From assembly GCA_034509495.1 (NCBI GenBank), contig JAVGWO010000026.1, forward strand, positions 3,263,832-3,327,831: a stretch of DNA of 64,000 bases, in the 5' to 3' direction. The position numbers and the translations under genes are program-made. Shown one piece after another: positions 1 to 9,819 of this stretch. Under the pieces are notes generated by a model. It was not told where the DNA came from and did no database searches. It saw nothing but the letters and a program-made list of their open reading frames with translations. Origin of the DNA: Acestrorhynchus altus. Its lineage: Eukaryota; Chordata; Actinopteri; Characiformes; Acestrorhynchidae. Numbering within the stretch: the first letter of the stretch is position 1; the number at the start of each line of letters is the position of its first letter.

Positions 1-463
1 ATCACATCCACGGCCAATGCATAGGTGGAACAACAATCAGATCTGAAAGTGGGCACTGAGTAGGAGCCCATGTTCTTGGCTGAGGCTCTTGGTCCAGCGA
101 GAGCAGTATTATCAGCCAGTGAACTCAGGCAAAGCTGGAGCAGGCAGCCGGCAGCCATTTTGGATGGAGAATTGGGACAACTGAGTGATAAAAACAGCAG
201 ATAATAGGGATTGTAACAGCAGGGTAATGCCATCATTGATGCAGAGGTGTGGGGCCGGATGGTAATCACTGAGAGGCAACTATTTTGGTTTGTGCAGGGT
301 GCAGGAGTAAAGAGTTGCCCGTGGCACACTAAAGCACTGCACAGGGAGGAGTGAAAAACTGTTATCAAAATCCGTCACACTTTTACACTGTACATGCTTT
401 CATGTCCCTCGGGTTGTATTTGAACTCCAGAATGATCCCATGTGCATGACCATGTATGCACTT

Positions 464-467
<4 letters not shown>
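1..467. other. Unique non-coding stretch
   Basis: No open frame of note, no tRNA-like boxes and no recognised repeat. The base composition is more even than in much of the window. It could be intronic or intergenic sequence. Confidence 0.4.

Positions 468-515
<48 letters not shown>
468..515. repeat. (TA)n microsatellite
   Basis: Uninterrupted TA dinucleotide array of about 23 units, followed by a short A run. Confidence 0.97.
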
Positions 516-518
<3 letters not shown>

Positions 519-1886
519 GGGTGTAATGTGCCATTGCCTGTCCTCTGGATCTGGATCTGCATTCAGATTTAAACTAGGCTAACAATTTCAGTTTAACCTT
601 TGAATAGATGTATTTAAAACCCAGCAGAAACCTGCTGCCCTTCTGACAACAGCAGGTGCTCTGTTTGGGCTTTATACTAAATTGTGAACTGAAAATGTAT
701 TTCACTCCATAAATATGTGAACAATGGGATAGTTATGTTAATTATTTTGTTCATTTTGTTCAGGTTGAAATATGGCCTTATCTTGGAGGTAAATAAGGCA
801 CTGTTTAGGTTAGGCTACTGGAGAAAGACATTATGGAGTCTTCAGATAGTCTCCATAACCTATTCAGATTGCATCTGAATAGGTTATGGAAAACCCCATT
901 TTCCCTGCTAACAAAACATATTTAACATGTGAACAATGTTTCTCTTTCAGAAATATTGTCCTAAGAATCGTTTTACATTTGATCTTGGTCCTTACGAAAA
1001 AATACATCAGGCATTTTAAACTTTAAAGTTGTTCACATCTATGCCTTATAATAATGAGCAAATTCCAATGCTCATTACTCATGTGAAAAAGGCCCATTTT
1101 CCATTTCACATTTGAAAAAAATCAAATCTTCCTAGTGAGCTGGGCAGTAAAAGTAGTAGAAACCAACACAACAACACTGATTCAAATGACCTGACTGTAG
1201 AAAGTTTGAGTCCTTCCAATAGTGTGCATACTATTAGAAGAAATTCCAGCTCAAAACGAAACTGAAATGAAAACAGTAAAATGAAAAATACAAATACCTC
1301 TTTGCCATTTCTATTTCCATATATGTGCACAAATATTGTGACAAATTTAAAAATAAAATGAAACCACATTTGAAATGTCATTTTTTACACAATAACAGAT
1401 TAACTGTGACAATAAATAAATAAAGCTTTTCCTCATTTCATTTTCATTTATATACTGGTATTTTATGGACAAATCTAAAATTAAAATGCTAATTAGGAAG
1501 AGGAAACTCAAACCTAAATGAAAATTGCCCTTTGCTTTTGTGTTTCAATTGCAAGAAGCTAAAGGCATGACAATATATAATGACACTTTATTGGAAGTGG
1601 TCCATTTTGGACTCATCTCTCCAACATAATATAAAATATCAATGATGTGAAGCAGTGAAGTATGTATAGAATAATAGGTTGTAAATAAATACATAAATAC
1701 AATAAGTGTTTGATATACTAATTCAGTCCAAGTTCATATGTGAAGAAGTTTCCAAAACTCAATGATCATTGCTTTGAAACAGACCAGCTAAATATCCTCA
1801 ACCAGCTGTTTTAAACATGCTGACACCAGTATGGACCTGGATCTTTACTATATTAGGTTGATATTAAGTGGTCAGGCTGAAGGTTA
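516..1886. other. AT-rich non-coding stretch with a hairpin
   Basis: No credible gene. The minus-strand frame at 1106-1381 is hydrophobic, AT-rich and resembles no known protein, so I treat it as chance. The one structured item is the perfect hairpin at 852-890, listed separately. Confidence 0.4.
852..890. repeat. Perfect inverted repeat (18-bp stem, 3-nt loop)
   Basis: Bases 852-869 are exactly complementary to 873-890 around the loop TGC. A second, competing 8-bp inverted repeat pairs TTATGGAG at 831-838 with CTCCATAA at 851-858, overlapping the left arm. There is no T-run after the hairpin, and the stem is shorter than that of a usual microRNA precursor. Its role is unknown. Confidence 0.9.
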
Positions 1887-2090
1887 GGATTAGGTTTTGG
1901 ATTGATTTTGGAGTTAGGAAAAGGACCAGGAACATTTTTAGGATTAGGCTTTGGATATAGGCAAGGGTTAAGGCCAGAAAAATGGTTTGTATTAGGTTTT
2001 AGATTGAGGTTAGGGTTAGGAAAAGGACCTTGACAAAGTTTAGGATTAGGTTTTGGATTGAGGTGAGGGTTACATGGGATGATGTTTAGG
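1887..2090 (+). repeat. TTAGG-rich minisatellite, about 50-bp period
   Basis: Four degenerate units start near 1887, 1941, 1990 and 2043, each opening with a GGATTAGGTTTTGG-like phrase and ending in a GGTTAGGGTTAGG-like phrase. It resembles telomere hexamers, but the higher-order unit is about 50 bp, so it is an interstitial minisatellite rather than telomere DNA. Related blocks lie at 4265-4460 (same strand) and 4850-4942 (opposite strand). Confidence 0.7.
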
Positions 2091-2352
2091 ATTACATTAA
2101 TGACATTTGACAGACACTCTTATCCAGAGCGACTTACAAATATGTTTAGCTGTGCACTCAAAAGACATCCTTAGCTAGTCAATAGAGGCTAGAATCTTAG
2201 CTTCAATCTTAGATGCTGCCAAAAACAAATGTCAGATTAGAGACAAACAAAATTTAGTATAAATGTAAACCTTTAATGAGTTAAATATTCTTGAAAGAGA
2301 AGAGACTTTAGTCTGTGTTTGAACACAGTGAGTGACTCAGCTGTTTGGACCC

Positions 2353-2967
2353 TCAAGAGAAGTTTGTTCCACCATTTTGGTGCCAGGACAGAAAAGAGTC
2401 TAAATGTTTATTTTCCGTGTATCTTGAGGGATGGGTCAAGCTGAGCTGTGTTTGATTTACTGTTGGTATATATTGAGTTTTGAACATTGCCATCAAGTAT
2501 GGATAGGCTAGTCCATTTTTGACTTTGTAGGCTAGCATCAAGGTCCTGAATTTGATGTGGGCAGTTACAGGAACGATTGGAATGCAGCAGGGGAGTTGCA
2601 TGAATGAACTTGGGAACATTAAAGACAAAATGCAGCTGCAGCTGGAGAAGTTGCAAAGGCCTGATGGTCTCCAAATGAAGCCCAGATAGAAAGGATTTGG
2701 AGAGTTATAGAGAGGTAATTGTCTATAGTTGTTAATCTCCATGCTATCTAGAGTTGTTTTCTTCAAGATTGGGGCCACTCTGACAGCCTTGAAGGTAGAT
2801 GGAACATGACCTGATGAGAATGAACTGTTTACAATTAAAGTAATTAAAGGAAAAATGTCTGGAGCAATTGTCTGAAATAGTGTGGAAGGGATAGGGCCTA
2901 GTGGACTGGTGGTTGGATTGTTTGGTGAAAGAAGATAAAGGATACCATCTGTGGAAAGTAGAGACAA
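2353..2967 (-). pseudogene. L2 ORF2 remnant: RT start joined to C-terminus
   Basis: A 204-residue open frame within the L2-like element. Residues about 20-82 match the beginning of the L2 reverse transcriptase up to INNYR. From about residue 130 it matches the post-RT region near the 3' end of the ORF (VTAHIKFRTLMLAYK, then a tail resembling the family's KWWN motif as HQNGG). The catalytic core between them is deleted, with the junction near 2710-2735. It cannot encode an active enzyme. That the frame stays open across the junction is probably chance. Confidence 0.8.
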
Positions 2968-3581
2968 ACAAGACAGAGATAGGAGGAAGAGAATGGTGTC
3001 TGGTTGGAGGAGTAGAGGTAGGTAGAAAGGATTGGTGGATTTTGTTAACCTTCTCTGCCATGAGACCAGTTGGTGCAGAGGGAGTAAGGAGGTTTAGGAG
3101 AGAAGAGAATATGGCGAAGAGCTGGCATGGATCAAATGCAGATGCTTCCAGTCTCTCCTTGTAAAAGGATAATTTTGTAGGAGAAAATCAAGAAAGTAGA
3201 TCCCAGTATGCACAGAGGCCTCAGTCCTGTTGTGATTTTCTTCACCTTTTTCAGTGTACATCAATGATCTTTGGTTGTTGTACAGAACGTCCATCAAAAA
3301 ATAGGGGTAGGTCTGGAGGTTCTTGCAGGCCTTGGAGAGAGAGGACAGAGAAGATTGTCTAAAGAGGAGGTGGATCAAAGGTAAGTGATTGTAGTAGTTT
3401 CCAGTGGGAGGGAGGAGAAGGAATCAAAATGTCAAACGGTGGTTAGAAAAGTGGAGGCAAGAGATGAGGGAGAAAGAGAGAGCAAAGACTGTGGTGAAAG
3501 GTGGAAGAAGTTGAAGTGACTATGTGTGCTGGAAAAGAAGGAAGGGCAAGTGTGAAGGGTAAGAAGTGATGGTTATAAAAG

Positions 3582-4060
3582 TCAAGAGGAGTAAATTGTC
3601 AGATCCAAGGCAGATGCAGGTCTGCTGAAAATTAGGTCCAATGTGTTGTTTGCTTTATGCATTGGACAAGACTGGTTAAAAGTGAGGCCAAATGAAGATA
3701 GAAGTTGGAGGAGGCATGATGACTGTAGTTTTTCAGATGGTAGGTTGAAATCACCAATGAGAATAAGTGAAGTCTCAACAGAGAGACTACTCGGGAGAGT
3801 ATCGATTTCATCAATAAAATTGCCCAATAGACCAGGAGGTTGATAGAGAACAATGATGAGGAAATTGGAGGGAAAATATACTGCAACAGCATGGAATTCA
3901 AAAGAAGAAATGTGAAAATGTGAAAGTGTGAGTGGCGTTGATCGCCATCCTTGAAAAACAAGCAAGCCTGTGCCTCCTCCCTTGCAAACCTTTTGTGTAG
4001 AGTGAGAGAAAGCAAAGGCAGAGGACATGACAGAGTTGCAGCATTCTCTGTCAGAGCCAA
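3582..4060 (-). pseudogene. L2 ORF2 endonuclease remnant
   Basis: Two overlapping minus-strand frames (3632-4060 and 3582-4028) together give an endonuclease/exonuclease/phosphatase-type domain. The first carries LLALTE, the second GGGTGLLV, the YQPPG loop, GDFNLP with the catalytic-type aspartate and asparagine, and LDLIF. A frameshift near 3960-4030 separates the two parts. It is transposon-derived and broken. Confidence 0.85.
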
Positions 4061-4264
4061 TAAATTGAGAGAATGGGCAGATGCCAGAGCTGAAATTAAG
4101 TCAGCTTTTTGTACTGCAGACCAACAATTTTAGCCCCCCAACTCTTCACCTAAGAATCTGATGAAACAGACAGTGTCTAGAATTGCAAAATGGAAGACAG
4201 CCCCTGCAATTCACACCTTAACTAACATGAAACCATACTTGATTTCAACTAATAAGATAGATAC

Positions 4265-4460
4265 AGGGTTAGTCACAACAGACTAATGTTAGGGTTAGTC
4301 TTTGGAGTGAGGTTATGGTTAGAGTTACGGTTATGGCCAGGATAATGGTTAGGATTAGTATTTGGGTTGAGGTTAATGTTAGGGCTAGGATGATGGTTAC
4401 AATTAGAGTTTGGAATGAGTTTAGGGTTAGGAATAGAACCAGGACTGTGTTTAGAGTAGG
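4265..4460 (+). repeat. TTAGG-rich minisatellite, second block
   Basis: Degenerate units of the same type as at 1887-2090, with repeated GGTTAGGATTAG, GAGGTTA and GGTTAGGAATAGAACCAGGA phrases. It lies just upstream of the 5' end of the L2-like element. Confidence 0.6.
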
Positions 4461-4849
4461 TTGCGTAAAGAAATGTTGCCATCATTTTTACTGAGTCATC
4501 TGTTTTTTTGCTGGTAATCCATTGTTTAGCACTGTTTGCATTTGTTTTGAAAAATGCACTCACTGTTTTGAAATGTTCATGAAATCTGAACACAAACAAG
4601 CAATTTTTGGGAATAATGTAGGGCCCAGTGTCAGAAAGTTGGATTTTCATCAGAGGTCATCGGTCTTCTATCAATGACCCAAAGAGACAAAGAACTCAAA
4701 ACAGCAGTTGAGAGAAGGCACACTTCATAATTTGAGGCCTGGAGCCACTGGCAAAAGAATAGTGTTCCAGAATTCCAGTAGAGAGGTGTAAGGAACTCTG
4801 TGATAGTTACAGGAAGATAATTATTTCAGTTATTGTTTCAATTAAGATT
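4461..4849. other. Non-coding spacer
   Basis: Sequence between the two TTAGG-like blocks. No gene and no recognised repeat. Confidence 0.35.
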
Positions 4850-4942
4850 GCACTACCAAATAACCTCAACCCAAAGCTAAATTCTAACCACTATCTTGGC
4901 CCTAACCTAACCTAAATCCAAAGCCTAATCCTAACCAAACTT
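4850..4942 (-). repeat. TTAGG-rich minisatellite, inverted block
   Basis: The plus strand reads CCTAACCTAACC and CCTAATCCTAACC. Its complement matches the blocks at 1.9 and 4.3 kb. It ends exactly where the Tc1-like sequence begins. Confidence 0.55.
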
Positions 4943-5744
4943 AGTGATCATGGTAAAAGGGTCTTAGTCAGGAAGATGACCAAGAACCCAATGGTCACTC
5001 TGACAAAGCTCCAATGTCGCTCTCTGGAGAGAGAAGAACCTTCCAGAAGGACAACTGTTTCTGCAGCACTCAAACCAATCAGGCCTGTATGGTAGACTGG
5101 CCAAAATGAAGTCACTTCTCAGTAAAAGGCACATGACAGCACATCTGGATTTGCCAAAAGGCACCCAAAGGACTCTCAGACCATGAGAAACAAAAAGATT
5201 GAAACCAAGCACGCTCATCACCTAGAGCGAAGCATGGTGGTGGCAGCATCGTGCTTAGGGGAGGTTTTTCTGCAGCAGGAACTGGAAGACTAGTCTGGGT
5301 CAAGGGATAGATGACTGCGGTGATGCACAGAGACATTTTTGATGATGACCTGGTCCAGAGCACTCTGGACCTCAGAATGGAATGAAGATATTTCTTCCAA
5401 CAGGACAAGGACCCTAAGCACACAGCTAACAAGATAGGAGTGGCTTCAGGACAACTCTGTCAATGTCCTTGAGTAGCCCACCCAGAGCCCAGACTTGAAA
5501 ACGATTGAACATCTCTGGAGATATTTAAAAATGGCTGTGCACAGACACTCCCCATCCAGTCTGATGGTGCCATAGAGGTTCCTCAAAGAAGAATGAGAGA
5601 AACTTCACAAAAACTGCTGTGCCAAAGCTTGTAGCATCATACTCAAAAAGACATGAATTGCTGTCAAATGTGCTTCAAATAAGTATTGAGCAAAGGCTGT
5701 GAATACTTATGTACATTATTATTGTGTTTTTTTTTATTTTTGTG

Positions 5745-5745
<1 letters not shown>
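4943..5745 (+). mobile_element. Tc1-like DNA transposon, decayed (lineage 1)
   Basis: Recognised from the transposase coding phrases of a common fish Tc1 lineage: CTTAGTCAGGAAGATGACC near 4962, the GGTGGTGGCAGCATCGTGC region near 5237, CAACAGGACAAGGACCCTAAG near 5398, the TGAACATCTCTGGAG phrase near 5508 and the 3' end GAATACTTATGTACAT at 5701-5716. The stretch that should join the N-terminal and catalytic parts is shortened near 5205-5220, and the 5' third is missing. Many stops and indels are present, and no long plus-strand frame remains. The intact family encodes a DDE transposase that cuts and pastes at TA sites. Confidence 0.88.

Positions 5746-5746
<1 letters not shown>

Positions 5747-5830
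<84 letters not shown>
5747..5830. repeat. (TA)n then (AC)n microsatellite
   Basis: About 37 TA units (5747-5820) followed by five AC units. It lies directly after the Tc1-like 3' end. The short plus-strand frame through it is an artefact. Confidence 0.97.
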
Positions 5831-5994
5831 TCTCATACATTAACCCCTTATATTCTATAAATTCCTAAAAAGTATAGGATTCATCCATAAAATTCACAAT
5901 TAAAAACCTCTGAAGCTGGAGGAATGTACCTCAAATAATGAGTGTAATTAGTGATTTTTAATACCTCTCTCTTTCTACTAACACAAATACCTTA

Positions 5995-6040
<46 letters not shown>

Positions 6041-6045
6041 AGAGT

Positions 6046-6076
<31 letters not shown>

Positions 6077-6077
6077 A
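5995..6077. repeat. (CA)n plus (GA)n compound microsatellite
   Basis: CA array at 5995-6040 running into GA at 6041-6077. Frames in this area on both strands are read-through of the array. Confidence 0.97.
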
Positions 6078-6299
6078 AACAACATGGTCGCATGAACAAC
6101 AGGTCTGATAGACCCCTTTGGGCAAAACAATGAGGAGGACATGTAAAGAGTGCTGGTGAGCCATTACATGCTCGGCTACACCTGCTGTGTGTGTGCGTGA
6201 GTGTGTGTGTGAATGCTGTGCATGATGGATGATAAGGATAATGGTGATATGCAGCCTGCAAGGGAGAACACCGCAGGCTTCAGCTCATCTGGCTCAGGC

Positions 6300-6530
6300 A
6301 GAGACAAGAGAGAGAGAGACAGGCGAGCAGAGAGAGAGAGTAGACAAAGAGGTGAAAGAAAAAAAGAGAGAGGAGCTTGTAGACAGTGACAGAGGGGTGA
6401 GATGGTACACAGAGAGGAGGTGAGAAAGAAAAGAGAGGGGGAAGGAAGGAAGAGCACTTATATGAAAGGCAGAGAGAAACAGACCTTGAAAATAAGAAGT
6501 GAGAGAAGCGGTCAAAAAATACAGAATGTG
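6300..6530 (+). repeat. Purine-rich (GA)-like tract
   Basis: The plus strand is almost entirely A and G for long runs, with several short GAGAGA blocks. It is low-complexity DNA between two microsatellites. Confidence 0.75.
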
Positions 6531-6550
6531 GAGAGAGAGAGAGAGAGAGA

Positions 6551-6605
<55 letters not shown>

Positions 6606-6610
6606 TATAT
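6531..6610. repeat. (GA)n then (TA)n compound microsatellite
   Basis: GA at 6531-6551 changes to TA at 6552-6603, with a short imperfect tail. Confidence 0.96.
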
Positions 6611-6727
6611 GAATTAAATTAATTTTTCACCTCAAATTTCTACACACACAATTCATCACAATATCAAAAGTAGAAAACTTTGTCTTTTAAAATGTATTAA
6701 AATATATAGAAGAAAAAAATATATAAA

Positions 6728-7634
6728 AAGTACATGAATATTCTGAACTTTGCTGGCACTCAAAATTGAGCTGGGTTGATCCTTGTTTCACTGATCATCC
6801 TTTAGATGTTTCACTACAACTTGACCTGTTTCAGGTTCCCATAATAAACTATGCATGTCTTAGCAGGCCGCAGTGATCATAATGGGAGGGTCTTCAGGAG
6901 GTGACCAGGGCAATGGTCACTCTGACAGAGCTCTAACATTGCACTGTGGAAGAAGAAAGCTACAGAGAAGGACAACCATTTCTGCAACCTCTACAAATCA
7001 GGCATGTATATGCTTAGGGTGACAAGCTACTACTCAAAGTAAAGGCATGACTGCCCATCTTGAGTTTGCCAAAAAAGGTACCTAAAGACTTTCAGACCAC
7101 GAGAAACAAAAATATTGAACTTTTTTGGCTTCAGTGCTAAGCATCATATCTGGAGGAAACCAGGCACTACTAATCACCTAGCCAATATCATTCCTACAGT
7201 GAAGCATGGTGGTGGCAGCATCATGCTGTGGGGATGATTTTCTGCAGCAGGAACTGGGAGACTAGTCAGGGTTCGAGGAAAGATGACTGCAGTGATGTAC
7301 AAGAGACATCCTTGATGATAACCTGCTCCAGAGCACTCTGGACCTCAGACTAGGACACACGTTTCTTTTCCAACAGGACAATGACCATAAGCACACAGCC
7401 AAGATAACAAAGGTGGCTGGGACAAGTTGTGAATGTCGCCAGGTGAAAGCTAGCCAAACTGGACTTGAACCCAAGTAAAACATGTCTAGAGATGCTAAAA
7501 TTGTCACCGTGCACTGACCTCCTTCGAATCCTGATGGAGCTTGAGAGGTTCTGCAAAGAAGACCTGAGGCTGTAATTGCTGCCAAATGTGCTTCAACAAA
7601 GTATTGAGCAAACTGTGAATACTTATGTACATGT
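6728..7634 (+). mobile_element. Tc1-like DNA transposon, lineage 1, both ends present
   Basis: The left end AAGTACATGAATATTC pairs as a terminal inverted repeat with the right end GAATACTTATGTACATG. The 5' untranslated leader is kept (CACTGATCATCCTTTAGATG). Nearly all of the N-terminal DNA-binding part is deleted near 6870. The catalytic part is recognisable at GTGAAGCATGGTGGTGGCAG (7199-7218) and the CAACAGGACAATGACC phrase near 7371. Stops and indels make it inactive. It is the same lineage as 4943-5745 and 35488-36295. Confidence 0.9.
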
Positions 7635-7646
7635 TTATATATACAT

Positions 7647-7673
7647 GAGAGAGAGAGAGAGAGAGAGAGAGAG
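7647..7673. repeat. (GA)n microsatellite
   Basis: About 13 GA units just beyond the right end of the Tc1-like copy. Confidence 0.95.
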
Positions 7674-8829
7674 TCATACAGAGAAAAAGTACCTTCCTTT
7701 CACAACATTATAGTAGAACTTGCTCTGTAGATCTCTGTAAAGTCTACAAGAGCAAAATGATTCACACTAAGAAACAAGAACTTCTCTTTCATCACAGTTT
7801 GAGACTATTGTTGATGAATGAATAGTGCGAATGTGTGGCCACTGATAAGAGGAAATATGATTAAGTGCAAATGTAAATGAAGCAAAGCGATAGGCAGTGG
7901 GCAGTAACTCAATAGAACAACATTTATGTGTGCCTTGTATAAGTTACAAATGCATAAACAGTGCATCCATTAACAATGGAAGATAAAGAGGGACCCCCAG
8001 CAGCCTTGTTCTGTAAAGAGACAGAAAGTTCCTGAGTCAGTGTTCTCTCTGTTGTAGAACACCTGCAAGAAAAGCCTCCAGTTCATAAATCGTCAGCACC
8101 TCCTTATGCATAAATATTTGAGGCATTTTTAACAACTACCTCTCCAAAAAGACCTGGTTTCATTTTCAGTGCTTTTCTTCTGCAGTGGGCGTTTTCAGTG
8201 GGGTTGCTTGGGCTACAAAACAGCTTGTCTTTTGTCTGAACAGTCTAATTCTTTGTTGTTGTTTTTGTTTTTATTTTTATTTTTATTTTTTTCTGTATTT
8301 TTTTCTGGCAGAATGTTACCCTCTAATAAATGTTACTACTGCAGAAAACCTGTGAGATTTAAAGTGTCTAATCACAGGCATACTAACTGCCTAGAAATAA
8401 CAGAGCTACCATCGTGCCAAATTGTAGGTGGTATGTTTTTAGTTTGTTTTGACCTAAGCTTGTGAGTTGCCATAATGGCAAAAATGACAAGGAGCTGTTA
8501 TTGCAGTTAGAGTGAAAATTAGTCTCCTGAAAGCTAAGCTTTAGCCATGGTCAGAGATTCTGGTATTTTTACTGCTTAACATTGCCAGGAACAAGAACAG
8601 GACGCAGCCTTTTGGCTGACACCTACAGATGTGAAGTCAGTCACTATATAACTGATGAATTCTTGGAAATCATGACCACCTTAACACAGTGTTCAGCAGA
8701 TGCAGATGTTGTAATGGCAGCCAGAAGTGCTAGGTTAAACTGGATAGCAATTAAAGCACTATATGAACAAAAATGCTGGAGCACCTTCTCATTCATTGTT
8801 TCTTCCAAAATCAAGTACTGAAAAAGAGC
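7674..8829. other. Non-coding stretch, no recognised gene
   Basis: Two plus-strand frames (8169-8465 and 8582-8821) are open. Neither has a recognisable domain. The first contains a T-rich (TTTTTA) stretch at 8262-8292. The second (79 residues) has a protein-like composition but no family I know. Without transcript support I do not call them genes. Confidence 0.35.
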
Positions 8830-8968
8830 TTATTCTGCAGAATCCTGTCTCTATTGTACTTCTCTGCAAGGAATTCTAAGAAAGCTGTGAGTGCATTGCA
8901 TATCTGTGTGGGTGCAACACAAGTAGCTACAAACATTCATTAGAAGGAAGTCACAAACATTTGGACAT
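8830..8968 (-). mobile_element. Family B element ('tgtttgtggacac' repeat), fragment
   Basis: Minus-strand copy of a short, non-coding, widespread fish repeat. Its complement reads AAATGTTTGTGACTTCCTTC, then GTTGCACC and GCACTCACAGC, in the same order as copies at 17645, 53010 and 60085. The GTGTGTG seed near the middle is still short here. It directly abuts a family P copy. Confidence 0.7.
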
Positions 8969-8970
8969 AT

Positions 8971-9285
8971 AAGCAACTATTGGGGAGCCACAGAGATTTG
9001 CACTTTACATGCAGTTACATGTGAGTATTTTGAGCTTTGTACATATATGATACGTATCATAACAAACTGCAGGATTGCCCTATCCAACCATCATTGTGTG
9101 ATTTATCAGTGAATAATCAGCTCAGAAAAAAAGCTAAATTTCACTTGTTTCCAGCTGAAATAAAATCCCCAGTTTAAATGCCAAAGGAGCTTCCAGTGCA
9201 TGTTTACTGCTCTGTGCACACATGTACATGCTCCAACCTGCATTCAGACTCTAACTGTTGATTAGACAGAGGGTAACAAAATAAT
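8971..9285 (+). mobile_element. Family P element, 5' part
   Basis: It shares GAGATTTGCA, CATGCAGTTAC, ATCATAACAAACTGCAGGA, TTCACTTGTTTCCAGCTGAA, CAGTTTAAATGCCAAA and TTTACTGCTCTGT phrases, in order, with the near-complete copy at 37824-38449. A perfect 16-bp palindrome lies at 9046-9061. The right half and right terminus are missing. Confidence 0.75.
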
Positions 9286-9428
9286 ATCTAACGTGATCGT
9301 CCTATAAATAATTTTCATTTTTGTTTTTAAAAAGAAAAACTCATAATAATACATCATCCACATATGTGGGGTTTTTGTTTGTTTTGTTTTTTGTTTGTTT
9401 GTCTATATATGAACGCCTCCACACTAAA

Positions 9429-9819
9429 TGTCAGGGCTGGACAGGTGGGAGCAGACACAGAAATACCAATTTAATGGTAAAGGGTATGCAAACCAGAAAA
9501 GGGTCAAACAGGCAAGGATAAAAACTAGAAAGTCTTGAGTACAGGATGAGGCAAGGCAGAGTCAAAACAGAAAATAGGTCAAACACAAAGCGGACCTTCA
9601 ATCTCCCGAGATATGAAACAAGGAGAATGTGAATAAGGTGGCAGAGCAAGAAGCTAGACAGAGTTCAGACACTGCCAGGCCTAAAACATTCCAGAGATCC
9701 AGGTGTGAGCAATCAGTACTCTGGTGATGGCGTGTCTGAGTGTCATGTGATCAGTTGGGTGAGTAGCTGAGGATCAGCAGAGGAAATGGAGTCTGAGAGG
9801 TGGAGGGGATTGCATGACA
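9429..9819. mobile_element. Candidate solo LTR or LTR-like repeat
   Basis: About 391 bp bounded by TGTCA at the left and TGACA at the right, the short inverted ends typical of retroviral-type LTRs. The interior (AGGATGAGGCAAGGCAGAGT, GTCAAACACAAAGCGGA) recalls terminal repeats of fish LTR retrotransposons, from memory. No internal coding region, primer-binding site or clear target duplication is seen: the flanks CTAAA and CTAGG agree at only three of five bases. Confidence 0.5.

Larger units (their letters stand above)
2094..4140 (-). mobile_element. L2-clade non-LTR retrotransposon (LINE), decayed
   Basis: Read on the minus strand, the element runs from about 4140 (5') to 2094 (3'). The apurinic-type endonuclease region shows LLALTE near 4060, GGGTGLLV near 3975, LYQPPG near 3850, GDFNLP near 3740 and NNTLDLIF near 3640, motifs typical of L2-clade ORF2. 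The linker (VLYNNQRSL) lies at 3094-3378. The start of reverse transcriptase (PLGPIPSTLFQTIAPD... to EINNYR) lies at 2730-2930. The palm core with the YADD-type catalytic motif is absent. The C-terminal region (AHIKFRTLMLAYKVKNGLAYPYL) follows at once in the same open frame. The 3' end carries the fish L2 tail motif TTATCCAGAGCGACTTACA at 2119-2137. Several frameshifts make it non-functional. The family normally encodes a single endonuclease and reverse transcriptase protein for target-primed insertion. Confidence 0.9.

Noticed and set aside
1887..2090. Interstitial telomere
   Set aside because: The TTAGGG-like words are embedded in a unit of about 50 bp and are not tandem hexamers.
8582..8821. 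79-residue plus-strand frame with a protein-like composition
   Set aside because: I cannot match it to a family. It has no splice context that I can defend. Left as non-coding.
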